Shown piece by piece: positions 34,741 to 43,540 of a stretch of DNA of 64,000 nucleotides (positions are counted from its first letter, which is position 1; each line of letters opens with the position of its first letter). Where the stretch lies: positions 1 through 64,000 of the forward strand of contig UQGA01000005.1 of the NCBI GenBank assembly GCA_900540495.1, written 5' to 3'. Source of the DNA: an uncultured Eubacteriales bacterium. Its GTDB lineage: Bacteria; Bacillota; Clostridia; Christensenellales; CAG-138. The notes under the pieces are model-generated. The model ran no database searches and had not been told where the DNA came from. It worked only from the letters and a program-made list of their open reading frames with translations. Position numbers and translations under genes: made by a program.

Positions 34741-34777
34741 CGGGCGGGGCGCCGGGATGATCCCGGCGCCCCGCCCG
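34741..34777 (+). terminator. Terminator after clpB
   Basis: A 17-bp GC-rich perfect stem (34741-34757 with 34761-34777) with a three-base loop, followed by TTTCT. It lies 24 bases after the clpB stop. Confidence 0.85.
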
Positions 34778-34843
34778 TTTCTCCCCCGCATACGGGCGAC
34801 CGCCGTTTCAGGGGCGCCCGCAGCGCCGAAAACCGCCCAAAAA

Positions 34844-34877
34844 CGGAAGGCCGTCCCCCAAAGGGGACGGCCTTCCG
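34844..34877 (-). terminator. Terminator of the first ECF operon
   Basis: A 15-bp perfect stem (34863-34877 with 34844-34858) with loop CAAA, followed on the minus strand by TTTTTGGG. It lies 16 bases after the stop of the RsgI-like gene. Confidence 0.88.
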
Positions 34878-34893
34878 CTGCGGAGGGAACCGC

Positions 34894-36369
34894 TCAGTCG
34901 TCGTATTCGCGGCTGTGGCCGAGGATCTCGCCCGTGGAGGCGTTGATCTCGTATTCGTACTCATAGCCGCCCGCCTTGAATTCCACCTCATAGACCGTCA
35001 CGCCGTTGTCGCGGTCGCGCTCGGCCTTCATGTCGTACGCATCGCTGGAGGACACGCCCGCATGGCTCAGTGCGGTGCTTTTCGCCTTGCTCGCCCCGAT
35101 GTCCGTGCCAGTCGTACTGCCGGTCGTATTGCCGGTCGTGCCGCCCTTGGTCTCCTTGGAGTATTCGATCACCTTGCCGGTTGCCGCGTCGATATCGTAG
35201 TCGTATTCGACGTTGCCGGCGTAGAAGTCGATCTCATAGATGGTGCGCCCATCCTCGCGGTCGCTCTCCACGCGCACGCCCGTCACATCCGCTTCCTTCA
35301 GCCCCGCATGGGCCAGCGCCGCCGCGAGCGCCGCATCCCGGCCGATATCCGTGCCGGTTGCCGTTCCGCCCTGCGCCGCGTTATACCGGCCCTCGCTCGA
35401 GAACTTGACGATCTCGCCGCTCACGGCGTCCACGTCGTATTCGTACTCGAGGTCGCTGGCATAGAACTCGACCTCATAGACCATGCGCCCGTCCTCCACG
35501 TCCATCTCGACGGTCAGCCGCTGCGCATCCGCCTGCGAAACGCCCGCGTGGGCCAGCGCCGCGGTGGTGGCCGCTTCCGTACCGATGTAGCTGCCGTCGC
35601 TGGCGGTGCCGGTGCGGGAGATATTGTCCGTCTGCGGTTCAGCCAGCAGCAGGCTCAGCGCATTGATCGTCAGGCCGGCAAGATCCTCGGCGCGCAGCGT
35701 CGTGTTCTGGGCAAGCAACTCCTGGATCAGCGCCGCCTTGCCGCGCGAGATGTCGTAGGTGGCCGCCAGCGTATCGATGCTGTCGTCGGCCGCGAGCGTC
35801 TGCGAGAGGATCGCGCCCTCGATGCCGAACCCGGCCAGCAGCGCGTCGATCTCAGCAGAGAGCCGTTGCTGCAGCGCTGCCGCGCTCTGCTGGTCGTCCC
35901 CCTCCACGGAGATGAGGATGGAGTTGGCCAACTCGTTGATGTAGCCGTTCTTGAGCAGCGAGCCGATCAGCGCGTTGACGGCGACGTTGAGCTGCACGCC
36001 GGAGAGGTCCATGCCGTCGAGCAGGCGCGCCGCATCCTCATTGCGAGCCGCAACGCTGATGACGCGCTCGTCCTGATCGATGGTGAGCTGAATGCTCGGG
36101 TTCACGTCGAACACGACGACCGCCGTGCCCTGCGGGGCGGCGTTGGCACGAACGATGCCCAGCACGCCGACGGCCAGCACCGCACAGGCGGCGATGGCGG
36201 CCACGGCGGCGACAAGCGCATGCGGCCTGCGGCGGCGCTGCGGCTTCTGCGGCGTGGCGGTCAGGCGTGCCGCACGCTCGCGCAGCTCCTCGGAATAGAC
36301 CGGCGCCGCATGATCGACGGCCGTGCGGATCTTTTCTTCAACTTGTTTCTGGTTGCGTTCCTGTTTCAT
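34894..36369 (-). CDS. Membrane-anchored RsgI-like anti-sigma protein with three PepSY domains
   Basis: The 491-residue product has a short cytoplasmic N-terminus (about 1-48) and one transmembrane helix (about 50-75). A following domain opens with VVVFDVNPSIQLTIDQDERVISV, the pattern of the RsgI anti-sigma factor middle domain. After that come three PepSY repeats (about 270-335, 350-405 and 425-490), each with an EVEFYAG-like and DYDIDAATG-like strand. It probably holds the ECF sigma encoded just upstream inactive at the membrane until an extracellular signal is sensed. Followed by a strong terminator. Confidence 0.85.
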   Translation of the reverse strand: MKQERNQKQVEEKIRTAVDHAAPVYSEELRERAARLTATPQKPQRRRRPHALVAAVAAIAACAVLAVGVLGIVRANAAPQGTAVVVFDVNPSIQLTIDQDERVISVAARNEDAARLLDGMDLSGVQLNVAVNALIGSLLKNGYINELANSILISVEGDDQQSAAALQQRLSAEIDALLAGFGIEGAILSQTLAADDSIDTLAATYDISRGKAALIQELLAQNTTLRAEDLAGLTINALSLLLAEPQTDNISRTGTASDGSYIGTEAATTAALAHAGVSQADAQRLTVEMDVEDGRMVYEVEFYASDLEYEYDVDAVSGEIVKFSSEGRYNAAQGGTATGTDIGRDAALAAALAHAGLKEADVTGVRVESDREDGRTIYEIDFYAGNVEYDYDIDAATGKVIEYSKETKGGTTGNTTGSTTGTDIGASKAKSTALSHAGVSSSDAYDMKAERDRDNGVTVYEVEFKAGGYEYEYEINASTGEILGHSREYDD

Positions 36370-36373
36370 GGGG

Positions 36374-36922
36374 TTATGCCTCCTCTAATGCCTGTTTGAG
36401 CTTCCTGATTGCCCGGTTGTACTTGGAGAGGACCGTGGAAAGCGGCAATCGCAGCATGGCCGCGCATTCGCGGTGCAGAAACCCGCTGACGACGTGCAGC
36501 GCGATGATCTGCCGCTCCGCTGCGGTCAGCCGGTACAGCGCCCCGTACAGCACGAGACGGTCCTCGGCGGTGACGCGCGGCAGGTGCGCCGTGAGCTGCT
36601 CCCAGTCCTCATAGGGGAGCATGTCGGCCCTGCCGTGCTCGCGCAGCTTCGTCAGAGCGAGATTCTTCGTGATCGTGAGCACCCACGGCATGGGCCGCCC
36701 GTTGGGGCGATAGCGGCCGACGGCCTCACAGATGCGCAGGAACGTGTCCTGCAGCACGTCCTCCGCGTCCTGCACGCTGCGCGTGATCGTCAGCGCATAT
36801 GCGTAAACACCCGGCCGAATGGCCGTGTACAGCGGCTCCATGGCGCCGCCGTCTCCTTCTGCAAGGCGCATCAGCAGGGATTCGATTTCACTCTGCCGGT
36901 CGTACTGTGGGGTCAGTTCCAT
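36374..36922 (-). CDS. ECF-type RNA polymerase sigma factor (first module)
   Basis: A 182-residue sigma-70 family factor: region 2 (about 20-85, with DAEDVLQDTFLRICEAVGRYR and WVLTITKNLALTKLREH) and region 4 (about 120-175, ending FLHRECAAMLRLPLSTVLSKYNRAIRKLKQAL). ATG at 36922 was taken as start, with AAGGAG ten bases upstream; an earlier ATG at 36943 overlaps that site. It is separated by four bases from the RsgI-like gene. The upstream region (36953-37000) is rich in A and T blocks, but I see only a weak ECF-type element there. Confidence 0.9.
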   Translation of the reverse strand: MELTPQYDRQSEIESLLMRLAEGDGGAMEPLYTAIRPGVYAYALTITRSVQDAEDVLQDTFLRICEAVGRYRPNGRPMPWVLTITKNLALTKLREHGRADMLPYEDWEQLTAHLPRVTAEDRLVLYGALYRLTAAERQIIALHVVSGFLHRECAAMLRLPLSTVLSKYNRAIRKLKQALEEA

Positions 36923-37178
36923 ACCTTCCGCTCTCCTTTTCATCCAATACACGCACGGGCGGCGCGATTTATCGCAGGGTTGGAAAAAATTTTTTCATCG
37001 CGTCGGAGGGATGCGTATTTCCGTGGCACATTGTATCAGAGCGGTTGGCGATTGTAAAGCGGGTTCCTGCCGTTTTCCGCAAAAAACACCCGCGCGCCGG
37101 GAAAATCGCACAGCGGACTTTCCGGCCCGCAAAAGCTGTGATATACTGAATGTATTCCGTCGAAACGGGGGAAACGCG

Positions 37179-38039
37179 ATGAGCGAATGGATTTTATACG
37201 CCTGCGCCTCCGCGGTGCTCGGCGGCATGCTGCCAAGCCTCATGAAGACCGGCGTGCGCCGCGCCGCCCCGGCCGTCGCTGCGGCGCTGTACGCGGCGAT
37301 GGCGTTCCTGTTTGCGCTTGCGACGGCCGCCATCGTCGGCACGCTGGAACAGGTGCGCGACATCGGCAACGCGACGCTGCTCTGGCTGCTGCTGGCGGGG
37401 ATGCTTCGCGCGCTGCTCTGGCTGTGCCTGTTCACGGCGCTGTCCACCGGCGGGGTCAATCGCGTCATGCCCATCCATAACCTTGCGGCGGCCGCCGCCG
37501 TGGGTGCGACGGCGCTGTTCTTTGGCGGCAGCATCGGCATCTGGCGGCTTTGCTGTCTCGTGCTGCTGCTGCTGGGTACCGTGTTGATGGAGAGCCGCCA
37601 GCAGAGGGGCCGGGGCTACCGTTGGCTGCTGTTCGCCTTTTTCGCGCTCATGGCCGCGACGGCGCTGCAACTGGTCGATGCGCGGCTGCTCGGCGATGTG
37701 ACCGACAGCGTGCAGGCGCTCCTTGAATCGCTCGTGGCGGCGGTGCTGCTGCTTGTGCTGGCAGCGGCCGGCGGCACGCTTAAAGGCCTCAAAAAGCTGC
37801 AGTTCGAGGACTATCTCTATCTGCTGCTCTCCGGCCTGGCGACCGGGCTGGCCTGGCTGTGCGACGCGGCGACGGCGCTGCATGGCGACAGCACCTATCT
37901 GTTGCCCATCGCCTGCTGCGCTTTCCCGCTGATGATGCTCTTTGCCCGGCTCTTCCATAAGGAAAAGCTGCCCGCAGCTGCCGCGCTCGGGCTGGTGCTC
38001 GCGGTGGCGGGCATGTTCGGGCTGCTGCTGAACGTTTGA
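37179..38039 (+). CDS. EamA-like (DMT superfamily) membrane transporter
   Basis: A 286-residue integral membrane protein with about ten hydrophobic segments in two similar halves, the layout of drug/metabolite transporters (EamA). Visible marks: LLAGMLRALLWLCLFTALSTGGVNRVMPIHNLAAA in the first half, and DAATALHGDSTYLLPIACCAFPLMMLFARLFHKEKL near the end. Likely exporter or importer of a small metabolite; substrate not deducible. TATACT at 37142-37147 is a likely -10 box. A HAD phosphatase gene follows 41 bases downstream. Confidence 0.78.
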   Translation: MSEWILYACASAVLGGMLPSLMKTGVRRAAPAVAAALYAAMAFLFALATAAIVGTLEQVRDIGNATLLWLLLAGMLRALLWLCLFTALSTGGVNRVMPIHNLAAAAAVGATALFFGGSIGIWRLCCLVLLLLGTVLMESRQQRGRGYRWLLFAFFALMAATALQLVDARLLGDVTDSVQALLESLVAAVLLLVLAAAGGTLKGLKKLQFEDYLYLLLSGLATGLAWLCDAATALHGDSTYLLPIACCAFPLMMLFARLFHKEKLPAAAALGLVLAVAGMFGLLLNV

Positions 38040-38080
38040 TCGCCGCGGGGCCGGCCCCGCACCCGCAAGGAGGAATTGGA

Positions 38081-38728
38081 ATGTACAAGCTCTGCGCCTT
38101 CGACCTGGACGGCACGCTGGTGGACACCATCGGCGATCTGGCCGGGAGTTTGAACTACGCACTCGACAAAAACGGCCTTCCCACGCTCGCCGTGCACGAC
38201 GTGCTGTATCTGGTGGGCCACAGCGTGGCCTGGATGTGCCGCATGGCCGTGCCGGAAGCGGTGCGCGAGGCGCGCTGGCAGCAGGTCTATGCCGATTGCG
38301 ACGCCTACTATGCGCAGCACTGCTGCGACACCTCCCGCCCATACGAGGGCATCCTGCGCACGCTGTCGCGCCTGCGGGCGGCTGGCGTAACGCTCGCGGT
38401 GGTAACGAACAAGCCGCATCGCCACGCCATGCACGTGGTGAACGCGCTGTTCCCGCGGGATACGTTCTCCATGGTGCTCGGCATGATGGAGAAATTTGAA
38501 AAGAAGCCTGCCCCCGACCCGCTCAACTTTGTGCTCGACTATCTGGGCGTAGCGCCCCGGGACGCGATCTATGCGGGCGATTCCGAGGTGGACGTGGCGT
38601 TTGCCAAAAACGCCGGGCTGCCGTGCATATCGGTCACATGGGGATTCCGGCCGCGCGCGGAGCTGATCGCCGCGGGGGCGACCTGCCTCATCGACGACCC
38701 GGAGGAGCTGCTGGAGGTCGTGCTGTAA
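38081..38728 (+). CDS. HAD-superfamily phosphatase, phosphoglycolate phosphatase-like
   Basis: A 215-residue hydrolase with HAD motifs I (CAFDLDGTLVDT, nucleophile Asp8 and acid Asp10), II (VVTNK), III (KFEKKPAPDP) and IV (YAGDSEVD). It resembles Gph/PpaX phosphatases that remove phosphate from small phosphate esters. AAGGAGG lies seven bases before ATG 38081. It follows the DMT transporter gene by 41 bases and could be co-transcribed. Confidence 0.9.
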   Translation: MYKLCAFDLDGTLVDTIGDLAGSLNYALDKNGLPTLAVHDVLYLVGHSVAWMCRMAVPEAVREARWQQVYADCDAYYAQHCCDTSRPYEGILRTLSRLRAAGVTLAVVTNKPHRHAMHVVNALFPRDTFSMVLGMMEKFEKKPAPDPLNFVLDYLGVAPRDAIYAGDSEVDVAFAKNAGLPCISVTWGFRPRAELIAAGATCLIDDPEELLEVVL

Positions 38729-38762
38729 AAGGCGTCCGCGCCGCCATCTCCAAAAGGACGAA

Positions 38763-38795
38763 GCCGGCGTTCCGTTTGGAACGCCGGCTTTCTTT
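38763..38795 (+). terminator. Terminator after the HAD phosphatase
   Basis: GCCGGCGTTCC (38763-38773) and its complement (38778-38788) with loop GTTT, followed by TTTCTTT. It also lies at the 3' end of the convergent minus-strand gene, but that direction lacks a T-run. Confidence 0.85.
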
Positions 38796-38808
38796 GCGTC
38801 GGCGGGGC

Positions 38809-40203
38809 CTATCCCAGGAGGGACAGCGGACAATCCGCAAAGCGGCGCGCCTCATACGCAGCATCCACGCTGCCGTCGCGGTACGGCACGCGCGCCCAGC
38901 CGTTTTGCGGCAGTTCCACGCCGCCGTAGGCGCACGCCTCCCGATACACGAGCAGCAGGTCGAGGGAATGGAGCGCATCCCATTCCTGCGCCGTCAGCCC
39001 GATCGCCAGCGCGAAGCGGACCTCGTTCCCCTCCACCGGCGAGAAGGTGATGCGGTCGTACCCCTGTCCCGCGTTCTCGCCGTCCAGCAGGAACTCCGCA
39101 TCCACCTGGCGGGAAAACCGCACGCACTGTTCGTGCGTCCAACCGGCCGGCAACCGCAGGCAGACCTCCATCTCCAGCCCCGCAAGCGTCTGCCGCAGGG
39201 AGATCAGCGAAAGCGTGGCGCCTTCGAGCGGCAACAGCTCGTTCCCGACGAGCGCCGTATCGCCCTCGACCTGCTCCGCGCCCATAAAGACCACCGCGCT
39301 GCCGGTCATCGCCACCGGCGCGGGCAGCGGCAACGCTTCGACGGCGGCCGAGCCGGCGGTGGCGTCGAACGTCAACCCCTCGACGCGCAGCGTGGCCAGC
39401 GGCGCCGCTTCCTCGCCGGACTGCCGAAGCGAGCGCATATCGAAGAACAGGATTTCGAGCGAGAGCGTCTGCTCCCCGGTCAGCCCCGGTCCGACCGGCA
39501 GACTCATCAGGACGGGAAGCGATCCCGCCGCAACGGCCCCGTCATAGTCCGTCCGGTCAAGCGCCACGGCATATTCGGCATCCAGAATGCTGAGGCCGAG
39601 CCGCTTTGCCGGCGCGCCGCCGGCCGAAAAGCTGCAATCGCCCACGATCATATCGTCCAGCGGGGCCAGCACCGTGCCCTCATCGGCCTCCGCGCGCAGA
39701 TATTCGCTTTCGGGGCGGATGAAATCCGCAGTATTGCCCGCGAGCGTGCCCGAAAGGTGGAGCGTTTCGCCGTCATAAAGCAGTTCTCCAAGCGTGAGCG
39801 TCAACCGCTCTGCCCAGGCCCGCCAACCATCGTCCGCCGCCTGTGCGACCACGACGGTGTAGCTGCCCGCTTCGATCGGTTCGACCGCCTCCTCGATCGC
39901 GGTCCCCTCCGCCCGCTCCTGCGCGGGGGTGGACAGGTATTCGCCCGTATCCACCGCCGGATGCAACACCTGTAAAATGGCGGCGCGCGCGGTGGGGATG
40001 CTCATCGCCGTGCCGAAGCACAGCACCAGCGCGGCGGCGGCGTAACCGGCCAGCCGCGCGATGCGCGGGCGGCCACGGCCGCGCCTTTGTCGCGGCAACG
40101 CCCTTTCGGCATCGAGGGCGTCGGCGCGCAGGCGCTGCCGAAGCGCGTCGCCGCTGAGCAGCGTCTGCTGCAGGACATCATGATAATACTCCCGTTCCTT
40201 CAT
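38809..40203 (-). CDS. DUF4179-like membrane protein, putative anti-sigma factor
   Basis: A 464-residue protein paired with the ECF sigma upstream. Its N-terminal ~48 residues are cytoplasmic and basic, a transmembrane helix follows (about 49-72), and the rest is a beta-rich extracytoplasmic domain (DUF4179-like: VDTGEYLS, then repeated ESLEVE/LTL-type strands). The start overlaps the sigma gene stop by four bases, so the proteins are made in a fixed ratio. Role as anti-sigma/sensor is inferred from this arrangement. Confidence 0.78.
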   Translation of the reverse strand: MKEREYYHDVLQQTLLSGDALRQRLRADALDAERALPRQRRGRGRPRIARLAGYAAAALVLCFGTAMSIPTARAAILQVLHPAVDTGEYLSTPAQERAEGTAIEEAVEPIEAGSYTVVVAQAADDGWRAWAERLTLTLGELLYDGETLHLSGTLAGNTADFIRPESEYLRAEADEGTVLAPLDDMIVGDCSFSAGGAPAKRLGLSILDAEYAVALDRTDYDGAVAAGSLPVLMSLPVGPGLTGEQTLSLEILFFDMRSLRQSGEEAAPLATLRVEGLTFDATAGSAAVEALPLPAPVAMTGSAVVFMGAEQVEGDTALVGNELLPLEGATLSLISLRQTLAGLEMEVCLRLPAGWTHEQCVRFSRQVDAEFLLDGENAGQGYDRITFSPVEGNEVRFALAIGLTAQEWDALHSLDLLLVYREACAYGGVELPQNGWARVPYRDGSVDAAYEARRFADCPLSLLG

Positions 40204-40751
40204 CGGGTGATCTCTCCTTTCCGGTCCGTTGGTGGGACTGGTCCCTGTGTCAGTTGGGCGCGGATGCTGCGGCGGGCGCGGAACAGCCTGCCCTTCACCG
40301 CCTCGCGGCCGATGTGCAGCGCGGCGGCGATCTCCTCCACGGACATCTCAAACCCATAGTAGAGCACAAAGACGCGATAGCACTCCCCCGGGAGCGCCCT
40401 TGCGGCGGCATAGACCGCCTCCGCCTCCTCCCTTGTGGCCGCGCGCAGCGCAAAGTCCGGCTCGTCGACGGGCAGATACGCTTCGTCAAGCGCGCTCTCG
40501 TGCGCCTGTCGGGCGGCACGGGATGCGTAATGTGCGGCGATCTCGTTGCGCAGCATCCGCAACAGAAACGCGCCCGGTTCGCCGATATCCGCATGCCCAC
40601 GGCGGGCGAGGCGTTTGAGAAAGCGCAGATAGACGTTTTGCAGCGCGTCCTCAGCATCGAACGGGTTTGACAGCCGCAGCAGGGCGTAGCGCAGCAGCAA
40701 CGGATAGCTGTCCGCGTACACGCGATCAAAGTATGGATCGTCCGCAGGCAT
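40200..40751 (-). CDS. ECF-type sigma factor (second module)
   Basis: A 183-residue sigma factor with region 2 at about 15-80 (DAEDALQNVYLRFLKRLARRGH) and region 4 at about 115-170 (FVLYYGFEMSVEEIAAALHIGREAVKGRLFRARRSI). It is translationally coupled to the DUF4179-like gene. A candidate ECF-type promoter 47 bases upstream resembles the one of the third module, suggesting autoregulation. Confidence 0.9.
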   Translation of the reverse strand: MPADDPYFDRVYADSYPLLLRYALLRLSNPFDAEDALQNVYLRFLKRLARRGHADIGEPGAFLLRMLRNEIAAHYASRAARQAHESALDEAYLPVDEPDFALRAATREEAEAVYAAARALPGECYRVFVLYYGFEMSVEEIAAALHIGREAVKGRLFRARRSIRAQLTQGPVPPTDRKGEITR

Positions 40752-40797
40752 GGGGTGCGCCTCCCTTCGCTTTCAGGATGCAAGGCCTTGCACCAAT

Positions 40798-40826
40798 ATA
40801 GACCGTTTGGGAACGATTTTGGTTTC
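40798..40826 (-). promoter_or_regulatory. Candidate ECF promoter of the second sigma module
   Basis: Minus-strand GAAACC (40821-40826), 17 bases, GTCTAT (40798-40803). The AACC -35 type and short GTC -10 core fit ECF promoters rather than sigma-A. A similar element with the same spacing stands before the third sigma gene. Confidence 0.55.
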
Positions 40827-40885
40827 GTCAGATCGGAAAAAATATTTTGCCGTGCCGATTCAGGCGGCGCCGCACGGCAAAGCGC

Positions 40886-40920
40886 AACAAAAACGCCGCC
40901 CACAAGACGTGTGGACGGCG
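40886..40920 (-). terminator. Terminator of the liv operon
   Basis: Minus strand: stem CGCCGTCCACA with TTGTGGGCGGCG (40894-40920, one mismatch or wobble), followed by TTTTTGTT (40886-40893). It lies about 50 bases after the livF stop. Confidence 0.8.
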
Positions 40921-40970
40921 CATCCTGCAAAGGGATGTCCCACAGGGCGCCGCGCGCCCGGCCGGACCGG

Positions 40971-41672
40971 TCAACCGCCAAGATATGCCTTCTTGACCGC
41001 GTCGCTCTGCATGAGCTCCGCGCCGGTCCCCTCGAGCACGACGCTGCCCGTTTCGAGCACGTAGCCGCGATCCGCAATGGAGAGCGCCATGCGCGCGTTC
41101 TGCTCCACCAGCAGGATGGTGGTGCCCGCCTCGTGCAGCTCGCGGATGATGTCGAACACCTGTTCCACAAGGATGGGCGCAAGCCCCATCGACGGTTCGT
41201 CGAGCATGAGCAGCCGCGGGCGCGACATGAGCGCGCGCCCCATGGCCAGCATCTGTTGCTCGCCGCCGGAGAGCGTGCCGGCCACCTGGCGCCGGCGCTC
41301 CTGCAGGCGGGGGAACCGTTGATACACATCCGCAAGCGAGGCCGATACCCCCAACACCGGACGCGTAAACGCGCCCATCTCCAGGTTCTCCTCCACCGTC
41401 ATGCTGAGAAACACGCGGCGGCCCTCCGGCACGTGCGCCAACCCCATCCCGACGATGCGGTGCGGGGCCGTGGTGCGGATATCCTGGCCGTCGAACGTGA
41501 TCTCGCCGGTCCGCGTGCGCAACAGGCCCGAGATGGTCTTGAGCGTGGTGCTCTTGCCCGCGCCGTTGGCGCCGATGAGCGTGACGATCTCCCCGGCCTC
41601 CACGTGGAACGACACGTCCTTGATCGCGTGGATGTTGCCGTAATATACGTTGATCCCCTGCACGTTCAGCAT
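40971..41672 (-). CDS. livF: Branched-chain amino acid ABC transporter ATPase LivF
   Basis: A 233-residue nucleotide-binding subunit. Walker A GANGAGKST is at 34-42; LSGGEQQMLAMGRALMSRPRLLMLDEPSMGL contains signature and Walker B. The short form, without the extra loop of LivG, is typical of LivF. The start overlaps the livG stop by seven bases. Last gene of the operon, followed by a terminator. Confidence 0.93.
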   Translation of the reverse strand: MLNVQGINVYYGNIHAIKDVSFHVEAGEIVTLIGANGAGKSTTLKTISGLLRTRTGEITFDGQDIRTTAPHRIVGMGLAHVPEGRRVFLSMTVEENLEMGAFTRPVLGVSASLADVYQRFPRLQERRRQVAGTLSGGEQQMLAMGRALMSRPRLLMLDEPSMGLAPILVEQVFDIIRELHEAGTTILLVEQNARMALSIADRGYVLETGSVVLEGTGAELMQSDAVKKAYLGG

Positions 41673-42505
41673 GTCGTCGCCTCCTCCCGTTTGCCGAGGT
41701 ACGCTTCGATCACGAGCGGATCGTTCTTGATCTGCGCGGGGGTGCCCTTGGCGATGATCTTGCCGTAGTTGAGCACCGCGATGCCCTCGCAGATGCCCAT
41801 GACGAGCGACATATCGTGCTCGATGAGCATGACGGCGATCTGGAACAGGTCGCGGATGCGGCAGATGTTGGCCATCAGCTCCGCCGTTTCGGAAGGATTC
41901 ATGCCGGCGGCCGGCTCGTCGAGCAGCAGGAGTTTCGGCCCCGTCGCCAGCGCGCGGACGATCTCCAGCCGCCGCTGCGCGCCGTAGGGGAGCGCGCCGG
42001 CCTTCAGGTCCGCCAGGTCCTGCATTTCGAAGATGGAGAGCAGTTCAAGCGCCCGCTCGTGCGCGCGCTTCTCGGCCTTCCAGTAGGAGGGCAGGCGGGT
42101 GAGCGCGCTGCCCAGGCTGTAGCTCATGGCGTTGTGCAGCCCCACCTTCACATTGTCCTCCACGCTCAGCCCCTTGAACAGGCGGATGTTCTGGAACGTG
42201 CGGGCGATGCCCATGCGGTTGATCTGGTAGGTGGACTTGCCCTTGGTATCCACGCCGTCGAGCAGGATCACGCCGCGCGAAGGCTGGTACACGTTGGTGA
42301 TGAGATTGAACACGGTCGTCTTACCGGCGCCGTTCGGGCCGATGAGCCCGGCGATCTCCGTGCGGCCGACGACAAGCGTAAAGTCCTCCACCGCGTGCAG
42401 GCCGCCAAAGTCGATGCCGAGATGGTGGATGTCGAGGATCGGGACCTTGTCGACGTCGCGCGCCGGCACCATGCCCCGGCTCGGAACGGGAATCAGATTA
42501 TCCAT
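41666..42505 (-). CDS. livG: Branched-chain amino acid ABC transporter ATPase LivG
   Basis: A 279-residue nucleotide-binding subunit. Walker A GPNGAGKTT is at 56-64; the signature reads LPYGAQRRLEIVRALATGPKLLLLDEPAAGMNP, the degenerate LPYG form found in LivG. It has a ~20-residue N-terminal extension before the usual start (LDIHHLGIDFGGL). The start overlaps the livM stop by one base. Confidence 0.93.
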   Translation of the reverse strand: MDNLIPVPSRGMVPARDVDKVPILDIHHLGIDFGGLHAVEDFTLVVGRTEIAGLIGPNGAGKTTVFNLITNVYQPSRGVILLDGVDTKGKSTYQINRMGIARTFQNIRLFKGLSVEDNVKVGLHNAMSYSLGSALTRLPSYWKAEKRAHERALELLSIFEMQDLADLKAGALPYGAQRRLEIVRALATGPKLLLLDEPAAGMNPSETAELMANICRIRDLFQIAVMLIEHDMSLVMGICEGIAVLNYGKIIAKGTPAQIKNDPLVIEAYLGKREEATTC

Positions 42506-43527
42506 TATGCGTCACCCGCCTTTTCCGCCCTGCGCTTTGCAAGCACCGTGCGCAGATTGAGGAGCTTTTCGAGCAACCCCGTAAACGAGAAATCGTACTG
42601 CCCGAACAGGCCCGACGGCTTGAAGATCATCACCACGATGAGCAGCACCGAATAGACCACCATGCGGTACGTGTTGAACGCCTGCAGCGCCAGCGGCAGC
42701 GCCGTGAGCACCGCGGCGGCGAAAATGGAGCCGATCATGGAGCCCATGCCGCCCAGCACGACCATGACGAGAATGTTGATCGACGCCATGAAGTTGAAGC
42801 TGCCGGGCACGAGCAGGCCCTGATAGCCCGCATACAGCGCCCCCGCGACCCCGGCGAAGAACGCCGACACCGCAAAGGCGAGCACCTTGTAGTACGTCAC
42901 GTGAATGCCGCACGCCTCGGCGGCAATCTCGTTCTCCCGGATGGAGAGGATCGCACGGCCGTGCCGCGATTTCATCATCATGTGGATGAGCAGGCACGAG
43001 AGCACCATCGTAATGTAGACGACCGGGAAGGTCGAATACTTCGGAATGCTCATGAGGCCGGGCGTGCCGCCGGTCAGGTCCGGCAAATTGATGATGCACA
43101 CGCGGATGATCTCGCCAAAGCCGAGCGTGATGATGGCGAGGTAGTCGCCCTTGAGGCGCAGCGCAGGAATGCCGATCACCACGCCGGTGATGGCGGCGGC
43201 CGCCCCGGCGAACAGCAGCCCGAGCACGAGCGAAAGCCCGTCCGGCATCGCCGCGCCGGGACCTTTCCAGAAGATTGCGCCCGCGTACGCGCCCACGGCC
43301 ATGAACCCGGCGTGCCCGAGCGGGAGCTGGCCGAGATAGCCGGTCGCAATGTTGAGCGACACGGCGAGGATGACATAGATGCCTACCTGCAGGATCACGG
43401 AATTCTGCGCGCGGCTGGTCAGCCCCGAGGACATGATCGCGTTGCCGACGAACAGCAGCCCGACGAGCAGCACCGTGTTGATTGCATAGCGGACCGGCAT
43501 GGGGATGCGGCGATACTTTTCGTTCAT
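42505..43527 (-). CDS. livM: Branched-chain amino acid ABC transporter permease LivM
   Basis: A 340-residue permease with about ten hydrophobic helices. Family marks: LNIATGYLGQLPLGHAGFMAVGAYAGA near residue 57, IITLGFGEIIRVCIINL (coupling region) and the late GGMGSMIGSIFAAAVL. It lies 13 bases after livH. Confidence 0.92.
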   Translation of the reverse strand: MNEKYRRIPMPVRYAINTVLLVGLLFVGNAIMSSGLTSRAQNSVILQVGIYVILAVSLNIATGYLGQLPLGHAGFMAVGAYAGAIFWKGPGAAMPDGLSLVLGLLFAGAAAAITGVVIGIPALRLKGDYLAIITLGFGEIIRVCIINLPDLTGGTPGLMSIPKYSTFPVVYITMVLSCLLIHMMMKSRHGRAILSIRENEIAAEACGIHVTYYKVLAFAVSAFFAGVAGALYAGYQGLLVPGSFNFMASINILVMVVLGGMGSMIGSIFAAAVLTALPLALQAFNTYRMVVYSVLLIVVMIFKPSGLFGQYDFSFTGLLEKLLNLRTVLAKRRAEKAGDA

Positions 43528-43540
43528 GCGCGCACCTCCC